From the NCBI GenBank assembly GCA_963931925.1, contig OZ007572.1, forward strand, positions 26,214,691 through 26,278,690: a stretch of DNA of 64,000 nucleotides, given 5' to 3'. Below are positions 33,521 to 46,900 of the stretch, piece after piece. Source of the stretch: Onchidella celtica. Lineage: Eukaryota; Mollusca; Gastropoda; Systellommatophora; Onchidiidae. Numbering within the stretch: position 1 is the first letter of the stretch; each line of letters starts with the position of its first letter. The position numbers and the translations under genes are program-made. The notes below the pieces were generated by a model. It did no database searches. It was not told the origin of the DNA and saw only the letters and a program-made list of their open reading frames with translations.

Positions 33521-36130
33521 ACAGTTTATAGTTTAACCAGCAACTGCACCACAGTTGTATATTTCTGGCTTCGTCTGAAAATGAACACTCTTTTATTTTT
33601 AATTCTAAGGCTTCTCAGCTTACAAATAGACGCGTGTTTTCTTACCAAAATTAAGATCAAGATTGAAAATAGTGGGAAGGAAACTTCACCCATGTTTGTA
33701 ACTTCTTAAAATAGTCAGGTTCTGTGTCCTCCAACCAGTTTGTTTTTCGAAAGGTGTTACTCATTGATTCTCAAACGAGAGGCACTTGGCTTCCGGGGGA
33801 AGATGGAGGAATTTAAGCTATGGGAGGAATTTCGGACGAGGAACTCCAAACTGAAAAAGAATGTACATGTACTACATTTGTATGTCGGCCTACAATGTGT
33901 ATTAAATACATGTAGTATGTATGTGTACATACATGTATAATATATCAAATGAAATACCAATATATCTCCCCCTCCCCCTTTTTTTTAATTTAACTTTTAA
34001 TTTTAACTACAGTTCATAAAGAAATTTAGTTTCATAAATTATTTCAGTAATTACCTCTGTAAAAGTACAAAAATAATGGTGAAAAATTACTGGAAGACAA
34101 TTCAAAATGGGAAAGGAACTGAGGAAACGTGCGATTGTAAGGGCAGAAATGTGGCATGGGACTCCGAGAATAACTGGTGAAGCTGTGCTTTAAAAAACGC
34201 TTGCCATCGTGCCAGCTGCAGGCCTTTGAAATTAGGTTTCGTCATGTGAGAGGATGAACGACTTTTTATTTTTAATGTGCTTTCATGGTAGCTCTAGTGC
34301 GTGAGTGAGGGACGGCCACTCATAGTAGTTTAGGGACACTTGGCCGAGTACCATTAATTGGATTATTTCCCTTGTAATACTAGCGCGGGACCCGTTATTC
34401 ACATCACGGTGAAAAGCGCGCATTTTGATTGGTCAGTTGGAAATGTTGACCACCGGGCTTCCAACTCTTATATCATGGCTTTAAGTTTCTTACAACTCGC
34501 TCCTTCGTTGTTATCCACCGACAGAAAGACGGGAGCCCGAATTCATTTTTGAGAGTAGACAATACCCTATCGGTACAAAATAGGTACTCATGATGACGTT
34601 TGTTATCAATGGAGATACGTCGTATTAATGGACGAAAGTATCCCGCACAAAATTGTCGAATGTTGTTAGTCCTGACACTTTGAAAATTTATATTAAAACT
34701 ATTACCGGGTTTCTGGTAAAAGTAGTCAGTTAGAATTGTAGCAGCAAGTTTCTACTTTATAATGGTACTAATTTCGTTGTACTTTGATGCACATGTCCTA
34801 TTGAAATAATTAATAAGAGGGTCTCGGATTTAAAGCAAACTATGAGTTAGACGCATGTTATCCCCACTAAATCCAACCTGGGTCAAATTTATTCAATTAT
34901 TGCTGGAGGGGTCGTTAGAGTAATTTCTGCAGTTTACTGGGATACCTAATTGACTTTTGTGTGCACCCTTTTAACCGTACTGTAAATTCGATTGTGTTAG
35001 GACCCTAACCGGTTATGTTGTTCGGCTGGACTCAATGTCCGAGCCTTTCACTTGTCCAAAACTGGACTACGTAATAGCTCTCCCGGACGTCCGCGCTGGC
35101 TCATAAATAAGATGCGAGTTCGAGTGGTCAGCACACTCCATCATAGACGCAGAGACAAGAGCCGACAGCACAGTGAACCCAGACCAGCAACCCGGGCCCG
35201 TAGCAGCTCAGAGGCTTGCCGACGCTTGCCATTGCCACCCCGCCCCATAAGGCATGAAGCGGTAGCACAGGACCCGGAGAGACTTTGGCTTATGGCTGGT
35301 TGGGCTTTTTTTTTTGGGCTTCTTCTTTTCTGGGTTTCTTTTCTTTTTCTTGGCTTCTTTTTCTTGGTAGAGTTTTTCCCTATGCCTTTTGGTAGCGATA
35401 CCTTTGTTAGGCTTTTGAATAAATAAGATTGCCAGCAGAACCCTGTGTTTGTTAATCCTGTGTATCCTTAAGGGAGTTACTATTGAACCCACGCAGTAAC
35501 CACATTAGCCACTCGTAGTTCATCCAACAGTCACATTAGCAATTTAGTTTGTATTCTTGGAAATGTTGAGGCGACCTGGTCAATTGTTCCTGTCAACTGG
35601 GGGCGGGGGATGGGGGGTTGTTGAAGGCGTATTTTGCTCTCAGTTGTTTTCACCATAAACAACATCGGTGCCACAGGAAAACACACATTATTTTGTGTGA
35701 ATATTCATATAACCCAAAAGGCATTTAAATTCCTGCTTTATCTCTAGTTAAAAGTGAAGTTCCCTCCTGAAGCGCAATGAAAGAGACTTTTTGCAAAATG
35801 CCTCATTTTCATTTGTTGTTTTTTTTGTTTTTTGTTTCCACATTTATTCATTTATTTATTCGTCGCTATCAGTGCGGCATTTGAAAGAATACACTATGTC
35901 ATAGTCTGGAATGTCGCTTGAAGGACTGTTCATTATCTGTCACTTTCCTTGGCATACATAGCAAAACGAGAAAATAAAGCGCAGAATAAATATACTCGAC
36001 ATTTCCGTTCCGTGTTCCAACACGATCACAAGTCCTGACGACGATTCCGAATCAAATAAAGCTGGTAGTCCTACTTCTCCGTTTTTAAAACTCAGTTCCT
36101 GACAATAAAAAGAGGTGCATGTGTGTATAA
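33520..36130. other. No gene assigned
   Basis: Mostly AT-rich. A GC-richer patch at about 35080-35290 has a 124-codon plus ORF with Arg-rich composition (HHRRRDKSRQHSEPRP) that I do not recognise and do not call. A short patch near 34410-34440 contains gattggtca, a CCAAT-box-like match, without other promoter evidence. Confidence 0.4.
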
Positions 36131-36343
36131 AGCTGGTGACCCACTGCGTCAAGTCTGTTTTGTTTCCGGCTTTAGTTTGAGATGTGATTTATGCAGTTAA
36201 ACAGGGGCTCGCCCACATAGCCAGACTGAAACAGTTCTGTATCACTACATGTACTTCGGTTAGAGCGAACAGGCGGAAAGTGAGATCTCGCGGACTAGGT
36301 TAAAACAGACGCAAAACATGCTTGATTCAGTGCGCCGTCAGCA
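36131..36343. mobile_element. Short member of the GGCNCACTGA TIR family
   Basis: The left end gctggtgacccactgcgtca and inward right end gctgacggcgcactgaatca are inverted repeats shared with the element at 10741-11281. No coding sequence. Confidence 0.55.
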
Positions 36344-36849
36344 TTAAGATCATTATGGGCCGGTGGGCAAAACAATAGGATTTTCTTCCCAGTTTCAAAA
36401 AACCAATATAAATTTGCATGCATGGGGTCCCCCAAACCCTTGGGACTCCTGTCCAGTGAGCTCATGCTTTAAGACGGCTCTGTTTTGGGCTCATTGCAAA
36501 AAGCGTTACTAAGCCTTATAGCGCTGCGAACCCTGCTTTTTCTACATATCATGCATGGAACATTATGGTATGTCCAGGAAAACAACTTGTTGACAGAGCA
36601 TCGCTTTTAAGTTCTTGTATAAGCTGCGCTTTTTAAAGCTTTTTCTTCATTATTATTTTGCTTATTCTCTCCTCTTCTCGTCAATTTTCAGTTTCCTCAT
36701 CAACTATAGGCAGAACGATCACAGAATGGCGATTTCAAAACAAATATTTTTTTTTTCTGTACCTATTTTTAAACGCAGTTTCCAACAATAGAAAGATATG
36801 AGACCTGGTAAGTACACCTAAATATTGCCACTCCATTTGCCTCTTGAAG

Positions 36850-37690
36850 GAATGTACGAGACGGCAGCAGAAAGGCTGCCCTATTAAATCTACATTATTA
36901 GCTCAATTCCCCGGTCTCAAGAAACTGGCATTAGGCCGGTGTCTCGCCTCCTGTCTTTCATTCATTGATTCAGGCACTTTCATCGATCTGTCCATCTCCT
37001 TCTCGTGGGATATTTACCATATTGTTGTGTCCCACATGTTGCGGATTTTGAAGTATTGTCATGAAAATGGTTCTCTCACTCTTAATTTCAATGGGTTAAA
37101 AACTTTTCGAGGTATGTCAAGTGTTTGTGATATGTCCTCTGATTTTACAGAGCTCTTCAAAATTTCGATCCTCATTTTCTCGAAAGGATAAAAATACACA
37201 TATGGCAATATGGAAAATACCTGATGATCTTTTCACCCATTCCCTGGGTCTGTAGTGTATTAGTAATTTAAAAACAACACAGGCATAATCTCAAGACAAA
37301 TGTCCCCGTATTGGACACCATAACAAGACAGGCAGCAATTAGATGTAATGTAATGTAATAATTAGGGCTCAAATCCACAAGAAATATTATTATGCTCAAA
37401 GGCGCTGAAGTAAACTTTAGAAACAGGATTAACATGCGATCAATAATTCAGCATGACCCCCCCCCCCCAAACACATTAACAAACCTTAACTCTAATCCTC
37501 AAATCTCTGAGACCAAAAGGGACATCACTCAGTTTCAAATAACTCGGTCAGTCCTAAACAATTCAGTTTTGAGTCAATTTTTAAATTTGATGATCCCCTC
37601 ACTTTTCCTGGCTTCAACAATCAACGCTAATGTTGTTCCACACTTCAAGCTCACTTATAGATGGATAGTTGGATATGTACCATGGAGAAA
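36850..37690. other. No gene assigned
   Basis: A 115-codon plus ORF (36844-37191) has no recognisable motif and ordinary intergenic composition. A C run lies at 37457. Confidence 0.35.
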
Positions 37691-37698
37691 GACTTGAC

Positions 37699-39514
37699 AA
37701 TGGCTCATTTTGCTGAAATTATTTCCCCTTAATCCGATAGGGGGCGCGCAATAACTGGAGGTAAACAAACAGCAGCCGATCCAGGAAGTGACCGCTTGAT
37801 TTGCCCTATACTGATGCTCCATGGAGTGACGGCTGCGCATAATAAACTGTAGTTTTCTCTCCAAAATGCCAGATTATTGCATTGTTCCCTTTTGCAAAAA
37901 TCACGGTGGTTATCGGCACTGCCGCGATCCGTTCTTATTCCTCTGTAGCTCAGCGCCAAAATAAAATAACTTAAAATGCCACATACCAATAATACCATTG
38001 AAAATAACACCTCTTTCAAATGTTATTATTTAATTCCATGAAATTACTGTTATAACTTTAATACACGTATTATGAGCCCAAAGTAGTCACTATCGGACAT
38101 TTTAACGGCCAAAATCGCTGATCTGCGGGAGCTGAGTAACACCCATATATGGTTTCAAGATGGATCTGATCACACAGATTCAAAATTACAATTTACTGAT
38201 ATTTGGATTACATTGAATAACTCACCTTTATTTTGGTATATTTTTGCATGGGCTACGGAAAGTCATTTGTTGTATGTGTCGATTTTATGTTTATATGGAG
38301 TTTTAAAATTTGCGAAATTACGCATTTTTTGCTCCTAAATTAAGCTTCAATATGGTTGTTGATTTTGAAAATAACCATTCCGTTTATCCTTCTGTGGATA
38401 GGCCTTCGAATAACCAACACAATGATGTGTTTCTTACTTCTGCAAGTCAATCTGTTGATTTTTATAATGACAGTGAAAACTGATAAATTTTTAATTTTTG
38501 TCCCCCTTGTCAAAAAGTGAAATTTAATGTGGAGGCATTTTTGATTCAAATAAAAGACCACTAATTAATAATTTAAACCCTTGAAAAAATTTAGGCTTGT
38601 AGTCTGTATTAAATAGAATGTGTTTACAGTTTGGCATGTTTGCAGTGATAATTACACACCGGTGGTGTTTCATGAAAATTCAGATGATCATAACTTTGCC
38701 AAATATTGAGATACAGAGACAAATTTGGTATCAAAATTCTTAGGAAAGTGAGTTCTTTCAATTGGAAAACTTAATTTAAGTGTCTATACAGCGACTTTCC
38801 AAAATCAGTTTTGAGTACCTACTTTTAATCTCAATCCCTGCCTGGTTTCAGATTTCCCACCTAATTAAATTTGTTTGTATTATATTATTGCTTCTGTCAG
38901 TAAATATGTTTCGTTAATATCAATATCACTTTAAGTAATTGGTTAACGTTTAAGTCGGATCAATCATACAAATCACAACATAAAACAAGTCTTCATATAG
39001 TAAACACTAAGAAAACACACCCACTGTTCACTGGAGTATAATTTATTTCACTGCCAATCAGGATTAGAGTATAGAAAGGCGATAGGTTATCGGGGAATTG
39101 CAAGCATAAAACAGAATTTTTTTTTAAAAAGTATTTCAGTTTCAGGTACATAGGGCTACAACTCCGACTTTACAATCAAGAAATCACTTTGCATGGGAAT
39201 ATGATCCATAAGCTCATTTAATGAGATAATGGCTGATACCTAAAATCACATGATAAACACATTTTTTTAAATAAAGCTATGCACGGTGTATGCAGTAATT
39301 TGCACCATAAGGCAAGAAAACACCATAGCTGCACCTAATGTTGATCTAATCATGCTCAAGAATCCAAACAGATTTAAATAAATCCTACTTGCAACGTTCG
39401 CCATATTGATAACATCGAGTTGGATAAAGCGAAAGTGCTTGAAAGCGCCACCTCCACTTGTGGAGCGCCACCTATATTATTACGGCCCTTTGTGTTTGAG
39501 CAAAATGAGCCATT
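37699..39514 (+). mobile_element. 1.8-kb TIR element with a THAP-like N-terminal ORF
   Basis: A perfect 16-bp inverted repeat, AATGGCTCATTTTGCT, bounds 1,816 bp (37699-37714 and 39499-39514). Just inside the left end an ORF (37867-37977) starts MPDYCIVPFCKNHGGYR, the M-P-x-x-C-x4-C-x-N pattern of a THAP finger, and stops after 36 residues. The remainder is AT-rich and non-coding in my reading. The piece at about 38690-38825 is a relative of the TIR element at 46320-47320. No clear target duplication was found. Confidence 0.55.
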
Positions 39515-42500
39515 ATTGGGTGTATATCAAAAATAAACAGAATCTGCTTTTGTCAAGACTTAATTAATTTTTTTAAAATTTTTTAATTTTCTAATTAATT
39601 TTTAAAATTTAATTAATCTAATTGATTTATAATAAAAATAATGTGAAATTAATTTTTTTACATATACATTTGTCGCCTCAATGAAAAAAAAAAAAATTCA
39701 TCTGGTTATAATTGGTGCCTTATGAATGTGAAGCTAAAACCTGTCTCCATGTTAAAATTCTGTTATAGAACATTGAGATGCGTTTGGCATTTTGAAAAAA
39801 AATTTGGCTTCAACCCTCTACCGTTTTGTTTCAAAGCCCTTCTTGAAATGGATTTTAATTTACAAGTTAAAAATTACATGTACATGTATTTCCGAAAAAC
39901 GTTTTCAATCTTTAACTATGCTATTGGGAAATGTTGATTCCAGACTTTTATGAATTCTCCATAACAAAATAATTACATTTGATCTCTCAGAGGCCATTAC
40001 AAACATAAAATTGCACATCTGTCAAACTTAATCTCAGAATTACGAGCTTCTTGAACTGGGTTCAGGATTTTTTAATTTTTTTTTTTAGAAAAATCCAATA
40101 TTTGTAACAAAAAAGAAAATCCTTCTTAATAGCCTACACTGCAATTTACAATTCATTGAACTGGCTGAAAATCAGCTACCTGGGGTTTTCTACATGTATA
40201 CTTATCAAAACACAAATGATGAACGAAAAATACTGTCGAACTTAATCTCAGAATTTTAGAAATTTTCTTGAACTGGGCTCAGAGAAATCCAATATTTGCC
40301 ATAAAAAAACAACAACCTTACTTAATGATTTACAAGTCATTTAAGTGTTGAAGATCAGCTGAGGTGATCCATATTTAGCAAAACAAGAATGATGAATGAA
40401 CAAATACTTTAATTAAACGTATTGTCAAGTTGAAGACTGGGCAGGATGAAAAAACATCACAAGCTGAGCTAATTATTGCTTGAGATGAATATTTACTAAA
40501 AATTTGCACTCCACCTGAATAATGGTGAGCCTGTCCAGGGAAATCGTCCATAGCGCCATTTTTTTTTTTTTTCAAAATTGAGTTAAAGGTGTACCGTGAA
40601 AGTACAAAGTGTCCTGAGAAAAATGCACTTTATTTCATGTAAAACTGTTGAAAATTGACCAAGCTATGCCTGTTTCAAGGTGGCAAAGATAGAAAGAGTC
40701 ACTTTTGACTCTGCACTTAAAGTCTACGTAAATTTAAAAAGACCATTACTTCAAAACAATGAAAAAAACTTTTTTTCAGGCGGATTCATTAAAATCCTTT
40801 TGCCCTGGCATAAAAAAATGACTGAGGAATCTACATGTACTTATGCCGAAAACTGCTACAGCACCAGAAAGTCCCTATCCATCTATTTTTGACTCTATCT
40901 CAAAAGTGCTGAGTGTGACATACAGACCATTTCCCTAGAGTGCCTAACTACTAGACTAAATATTTTGTTCAGCATACCATTTCTTTTCAATGTCATACAT
41001 GTGATACTAATCACCATATTAGGTCTTTTAGACTTTAAGATGTTTTTCCTTTCTTTGAGTACAACACAGGCAAGTTTTTCATGAAATTTTTAGTGTGCAC
41101 ATTTTAGACGTGCATAATCATAAGGGTTTTACACACATTATGTAAAATTAGTTCTAGCATGCAATATGTGAGCATGTGTGTATAAGAAAAAGAGAGAGAG
41201 AGAGAGTGTGGGGAGACACCTGAGTAAGGCAATATTGTAAGGCTAGTCCAGGGGAGCAGAGATAACTGTTTGATGAAACTGACAAACAGGAAATTCGAGC
41301 ACTGCTGATTTCACAGACTTTATTCCAACACTGTAACCAAAGAGAAAAAAGCATTGGAAGCTACAATTGCAATTAACATAACTACAAAATTAAGAAGAAT
41401 ATACATGTAAATCAAAAACGGACATCATGATAAAATCACATTTCACTAATAAAATTACCGTGCTCACACATGGAAGATAATCATACACTACCCATCTTTT
41501 TCACTTTTCATATGTCCAACATGATCTCCTCAAATACCCCACCTCCCCCCTTTTTTTGGTTTAAATTCATACAAAATCTGTCTACAGGCTGAAATTTTAA
41601 AAGTTGTCAAACATACTGCTGTGTTATAGAAAAAGGCCAGCTAGTTCAAATTCACATCCGTGTCTATGTAGATTGGAATATGCTCTACCTTTCTGTCTGG
41701 ATTACTTTTGTCAAACGCTCAATACAATAAGATGAGACAGCTAGCATGTTTACCATGCACACATTTCACACCACCACCTAGCAGCGAACGCTTGAAAGCC
41801 ATGTACAATGCTGTATCTTACAAAGTCAAGTAGGGAAAAATATTTAATTTTGTTCACTATTCAGCTTTGGTTGTAGGCCTTGATTGACGTCACTTATGTA
41901 ATTAAAAATTCAATCCCTGTGGGGGGAAAACGGGCAATTTTTTCCTTTTTTAGTAGCAGTAGCACTGTAACAAATCTGCATCATTAATTTATCATTATAT
42001 CAAGCATTCTTTTCATGCTATGCGCCATGGGCACACAATTTTTTTAGAGGTGCGAAGAAGGGTGTGTCTCATCTTGTCGCATATGTCGTATTTTTGGTTT
42101 CTTACCACTAATAGTTTCTGTGCTCATCTCAAAATGGAAACTGAAGAGGGATAAAATGGGACGCAATGCAAAATGTTGTTTTTTTTTTGTGTCTCCCATA
42201 AAATTTTGTTTTGAATGAATATGATCCTTCCCTTTCATTAGCTGTCTAAAGCCAAGGAAAGCATTAATATAAACTTCTTATGTAATAATAGTATTTTATC
42301 TAGCTGAGGCACCAGATGTTTCCTGGGATAAAACTTTCTAGGCATTCTCGGTACTGGTACTGATATAAATCTACCTGAATATGGTAATATACTGGTATTT
42401 TCACATACACGAAAAAACAACATATATGCACTTGATTCCAGTTGCGACTATTAAGCAAATTCTGCAACTTTCTGTGCTGTTCTTGTATTTGGTGGCATGC

Positions 42501-43800
42501 AATTTTATGAAGCTACTCCCATCAGCATGTCAGGTCATGATTGTTTCAAAAAACCCATAAGAGCACCTTGTTGTCTTTGAATCAACTGAGCAGACAGACC
42601 TCAACACAGCTCATCCCTACTAACTGAGCAATATTTTTTTTTTTTTTAAAGTGAAGTAAACTGTGCGGCAATATGTTCATGGAAAACTATTTAATTTAGT
42701 ACACGCATAGGTTGAATGTCAATGTCATACAGGGTGAATGATGTTCATTCATCATTTGAAACAGATGTGAGGGGTTGCAAAAAATGTGAGATCGGTAAAT
42801 GTCAATTTCCCCCAAAATTTATCCCCCTCCCCCTTTAGATAGGGAAAAAGCTAGAAATACTGGTGGAAAGCGAGATTTTTTGCAGGACCTTTCAGCTATG
42901 ATGCCGTTCAGAAAATCTGCATCACAGTTTTACACTGTAGTGAAGTTTGCAGTAAAGTAAGATTCTAATTATTTTCCGCGATTACTATAGAAGAAGCTGT
43001 GAAATGTGCACTACTTATCAATGGGATATTGTCGGAAATTCACTTGACATTTGCTATTTCTCTCTCTTCTTTTGCTGGTTTTATCATGTATGCCACTGAC
43101 AGAAATAGATATCATAAATAATAGTTAATACAGAAAAACAAAGAAAACATTGAAAAATAAATAAATCAGATTAGTGATAAAAACAATCTTGAATTTCCTT
43201 GATGCCAACTGACCATGGTAACAGCAAAGACATATGAATACATCTGCTAAGCATGTGCTTGCATGAGCTCTTGAATAAAGTACCAATAAATCTTCAAGTT
43301 GAGAATTTAATCTTACACATCAATGCACATGCAAAGAAAAAAATCAATAAAAAAAGCTTAAAACAGGCCAAGGGCGGACAAAAATCACAATTGGGGGGAA
43401 GTTCACCTGTGATAATATTTGGCATCATATTCCTGATCTCTCATTGGCCAAAACATGAATTTCATTTCTAATGCAAGGAATGTTAAACAAGGAAGTAACT
43501 GCTACACTTTCAGTGAGAAAAAAAGAGTATACTAAAAACAGCTGAAACCCTCTCAAAGTTCACAGACAAAATTTTATACAAGGTATCATTACAATGCACT
43601 ATTAAACAGTTTTGTGAACTATTAGCACCGACTCAAATTGTCATGACCCCCGAGAAAGACATAATTGGAGGACTAGTGAAGTTCACCGAGTTATGAAAGA
43701 ACATTTACCATATTACAATGGAAAATGGACCCCACTGCTTGGCCCGCAAGTTTCATCCCATTGAAACAAAACAGAAAAACAAATCACACCAGGCAAATCT
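39515..43800. other. Downstream of TATDN2; AT-rich, no other gene seen
   Basis: Contains the 40020-40420 duplication and a family C fragment at 41820-41880. The TATDN2 3' UTR presumably occupies the right edge. Confidence 0.45.
40020..40420. repeat. Tandem duplication, ~215-bp unit
   Basis: cttaatctcagaatt, cttgaactgggttcag and aatccaatatttg occur near 40029-40110 and again near 40241-40300, with later matches (aaaacacaaatgatgaacg and aaaacaagaatgatgaatg). Non-coding. Confidence 0.6.
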
Positions 43801-43804
43801 GTTT

Positions 43805-43936
43805 TCAAACACCATACATCTTGGCTGTATTTGCACGACAAGCTTTCAGAACAACATCTACAGGAACTCCTTGCAGCTCAGCCACTTTTTCAGCTGTGCA
43901 CAAAGCAAATCCAGGGTGTGAAAGGCTGATATCACT
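43805..43936 (-). CDS. TATDN2: TATDN2-like exon 8, C-terminus and stop
   Basis: Acceptor tttatctttcag| then 43 codons and TGA at 43807-43805. Encodes SDISLSHPGFALCTAEKVAE and ends VLKACRANTAKMYGV, matching the conserved TatD C-terminal helix (N-T-x-x-M/L-Y). Phase 0, in agreement with exon 7. The 3' UTR lies below 43805; no polyadenylation site was assigned. Confidence 0.93.
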   Translation of the reverse strand, partial: SDISLSHPGFALCTAEKVAELQGVPVDVVLKACRANTAKMYGV

Positions 43937-46900
43937 CTGAAAGATAAAGAATTACAGAATTAAAATTTTTCATTCCACACTAATCCTAAGAAGCATCCGC
44001 ATTTGCATCCTGAACAACACTACTTTTTTTGTTTCTCTAGTGTTCATGAAAGTGAAAAAATCTCGCCCCATAAAATGGGCAAACTTTAATTAGTAAACAA
44101 AACATCTCCTTGCTTTAGAATAAGGGCAAAAGAGTTCAAAATCAGCCAACTAAACAAAAACTGGTAATTAAGAAAGTTAAGTGTCACACCAGTATATCAT
44201 CAAGTATTAATTTTGCCATGAAGTCTTAAGTATCCTGAAATACTTTACCTTCACTGGCTAAAAGAGCTTTATATGGAAAAATTGTATTACAGTGTACCCT
44301 AATGTGCTGAAAACTGAGTCTGAAAAAAATCTAGTCAGCTACAGGAAAGTAGCTTAGAAATAAATTATATCATTCTACCATTAAAAAAGGTTCCAGTGCT
44401 GTTTCCGAAGCCTCATGACAAATGGCTGCTTTCACAATGGACCAGGGCTCCAGCATCTCTTTGAGAATGTTTTTCCAGGCCCCTTTGCCTGTTTTTTTTT
44501 TAACTCACCGAACCCTGATACTGTCATAGGTGCGGTTTGTCCTCAACATACACTGAGCCTCCCACGAACACCCCTATCTGTTTTCAAATTTCTATTTTTG
44601 TCTACTCTATTATAAAGCCGCAAATGCACCAGCCATGGGTTTTGTGCAATTCTTTGTCCATTTCTACATGTGTCAACAGCCACTACATGCTGACAGCAAC
44701 TTACAGTATCGGACATACAGGGTGACGAAAATGGTCTGTATCAACATGAGTATAGTGCTTGTTTTGCTAAAATGGCTGAAGTTAGACCTAGACTAAGAAA
44801 GTGTGAAGGCTCTGATCATAAATAATTGTATTGGATTATTAATTGATGTTTTACATACTTCAGCTTTGCTTTATTAAATTTTAGATAAGCTTCCTCTTAT
44901 TTTTGACCATGCAAAAGTTCAGTTTTGTACTAAAATTTGACTTGAATTAAAAAAATATTACCAAAAATTAATTTAATTCTTTATTTACAATATTTTAGAA
45001 ATGCCTTGCATTTTGTGACATATAATTTATATTCATTAACTCACTTGAGACTGGACCTTTGGAAATTTTACATATGCTGGAGACTGGCGTTTTCAGGGTG
45101 TTTTTAAAAAATCACCTAGCAGCTCAAAATTGTTCAATTGGCTTGTTCTTTTAACACAATAAACATAAAACAATGCACAATGTAATAAAACAAACAGAAA
45201 TGCTATATGTTCAGAACTTTTTTTTTAATGATTTATTAAAAATTACCCATATTTTGAATTTTCGGAAAATTCATGATCTGAATCATCACTTTCGTCTGGC
45301 CCAAGCAAAAACCCTGGGTCTTGATCATCACTTACATCGTAATCTGAACTGTTTTCATCAAAAAGTTCAAAAACATTTGTTCTGAGCCTTCATTTTTTGG
45401 AAGCCATCGCAAAGCACTGCAAGTACGTTTTCCTCTCTCAATGCACTGTCTGGGTCACTCAGAGTGACTTCCCTTTATCAGTCATAACTCTAAAAGTATA
45501 ACCGGGATCTCCGTGAAACTTTGCACGAAACAAAACAAATGGCTATACTAGCGCTGGCGACGGTTCCGCCAGCTCTCGGCGGGTTAGGGACAGAGAAAAA
45601 AAATAAATACCACGGTCCGCCAAGGGGTGGCAGATCCGTCCAGTTTGTAAAGCGACCAGTCCGCCAAATGTTGGCGGGTCCGTCGCAAGTGAGTTAAACA
45701 ATACAGACAGCAAACCTCAAAGACATCTTGATAAATAAAAAAGTTATGAATTTTTCAAAATACCATGCAAAACTCCGCGTCCAGGGGCATAACCTGACAA
45801 AAAGCCCTGGGGCATGATGACTTAAAAATTTTTGTTCAGACTTTTTCTCCCTCCATTTCTTAAAAATGTTTTTTAAACCCCAGTAGAATTCCAAGGCTGT
45901 TCCAGGGCTAATCCACCATTTCCGGGGCTTTTCCTTAATTTTTTGAGTTCCAGGACTTTTCTAGAGATCCCTAGAATTCTAACCAGGGCTGTGCAGGTTC
46001 CCTGACAGACTTTGGGAAACAAAATGCATTACTTGTAGTCATAATCAGATAAACTCACTTTTCTGACAATTCTTGGGAGAAAATATGGAGCATCTGTCTC
46101 TAGCAGTAAGCGATCAAGTGGGATTTGCGCAGCAGTATCAGCAGCACCAACAGCAGTCTTGTAAGAAATGAGAGGGGTCAAGCCCAGGAAAAGATTGGGG
46201 AATGGATCCAACCAACGCCGTGCAACATTAAAATCACGAGTGAAGCAATGAGCATGGATCTTGTGGTCACGTGGCATAACCTGTTTGGAAACATTGTAAA
46301 GAATGTACTTCATCTAAAAGTAGGTAGTCCAAACTGCCCTACAGAAGAGGCCAGCATTACAAGGATACTACTGCTGTGTGTTTAAGTAAAACGGCGTGTA
46401 TCCTACATCAAAATAAAGTTCAGTTTTTCCTCTGTCAAAGTATATTATCTTTTGTATTGTTTAATGTGTGTAGCCATGTGATTTTATTGCCTGAACAAGA
46501 CACAGTCTTGGCATTTTCACCCTGGGCCGCATATACTGATTTAACTTCCTCAAAACAAAGGATCACGGAGCATCGCGCACATGTTTGAAAATAGCTCACA
46601 TAGAAAGCCAGATAAATGAGGTTTAATTCAATGTAATTTTCATCCTGTTTTAAGTTGAAATTCCTGTAAAAATCGTTCGCTGAAAAGTTTGTTGACCGAG
46701 AAACTGGCGGAAACTTTAATAGACCAAGATGAAAATTATATGAACCTCAGCCTTTGTATTTTCAGGGTGTGCCAAAATTAGACTTAGGGCATGTTTCAGC
46801 GCAAAGCGTCGACTGTTTTTATAGACCCACCCAATGCTTAATTTCGTCACCTTTTTCTGACACTCAGTGCTAAGTCAATGGCGGACACGGTTGACCTCCT

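Noticed and set aside
35052-35426. 124-codon Arg-rich ORF
   Set aside because: Unusual composition and locally higher GC, but no recognisable domain, no splice context and a low-complexity T-rich second half; left unassigned.
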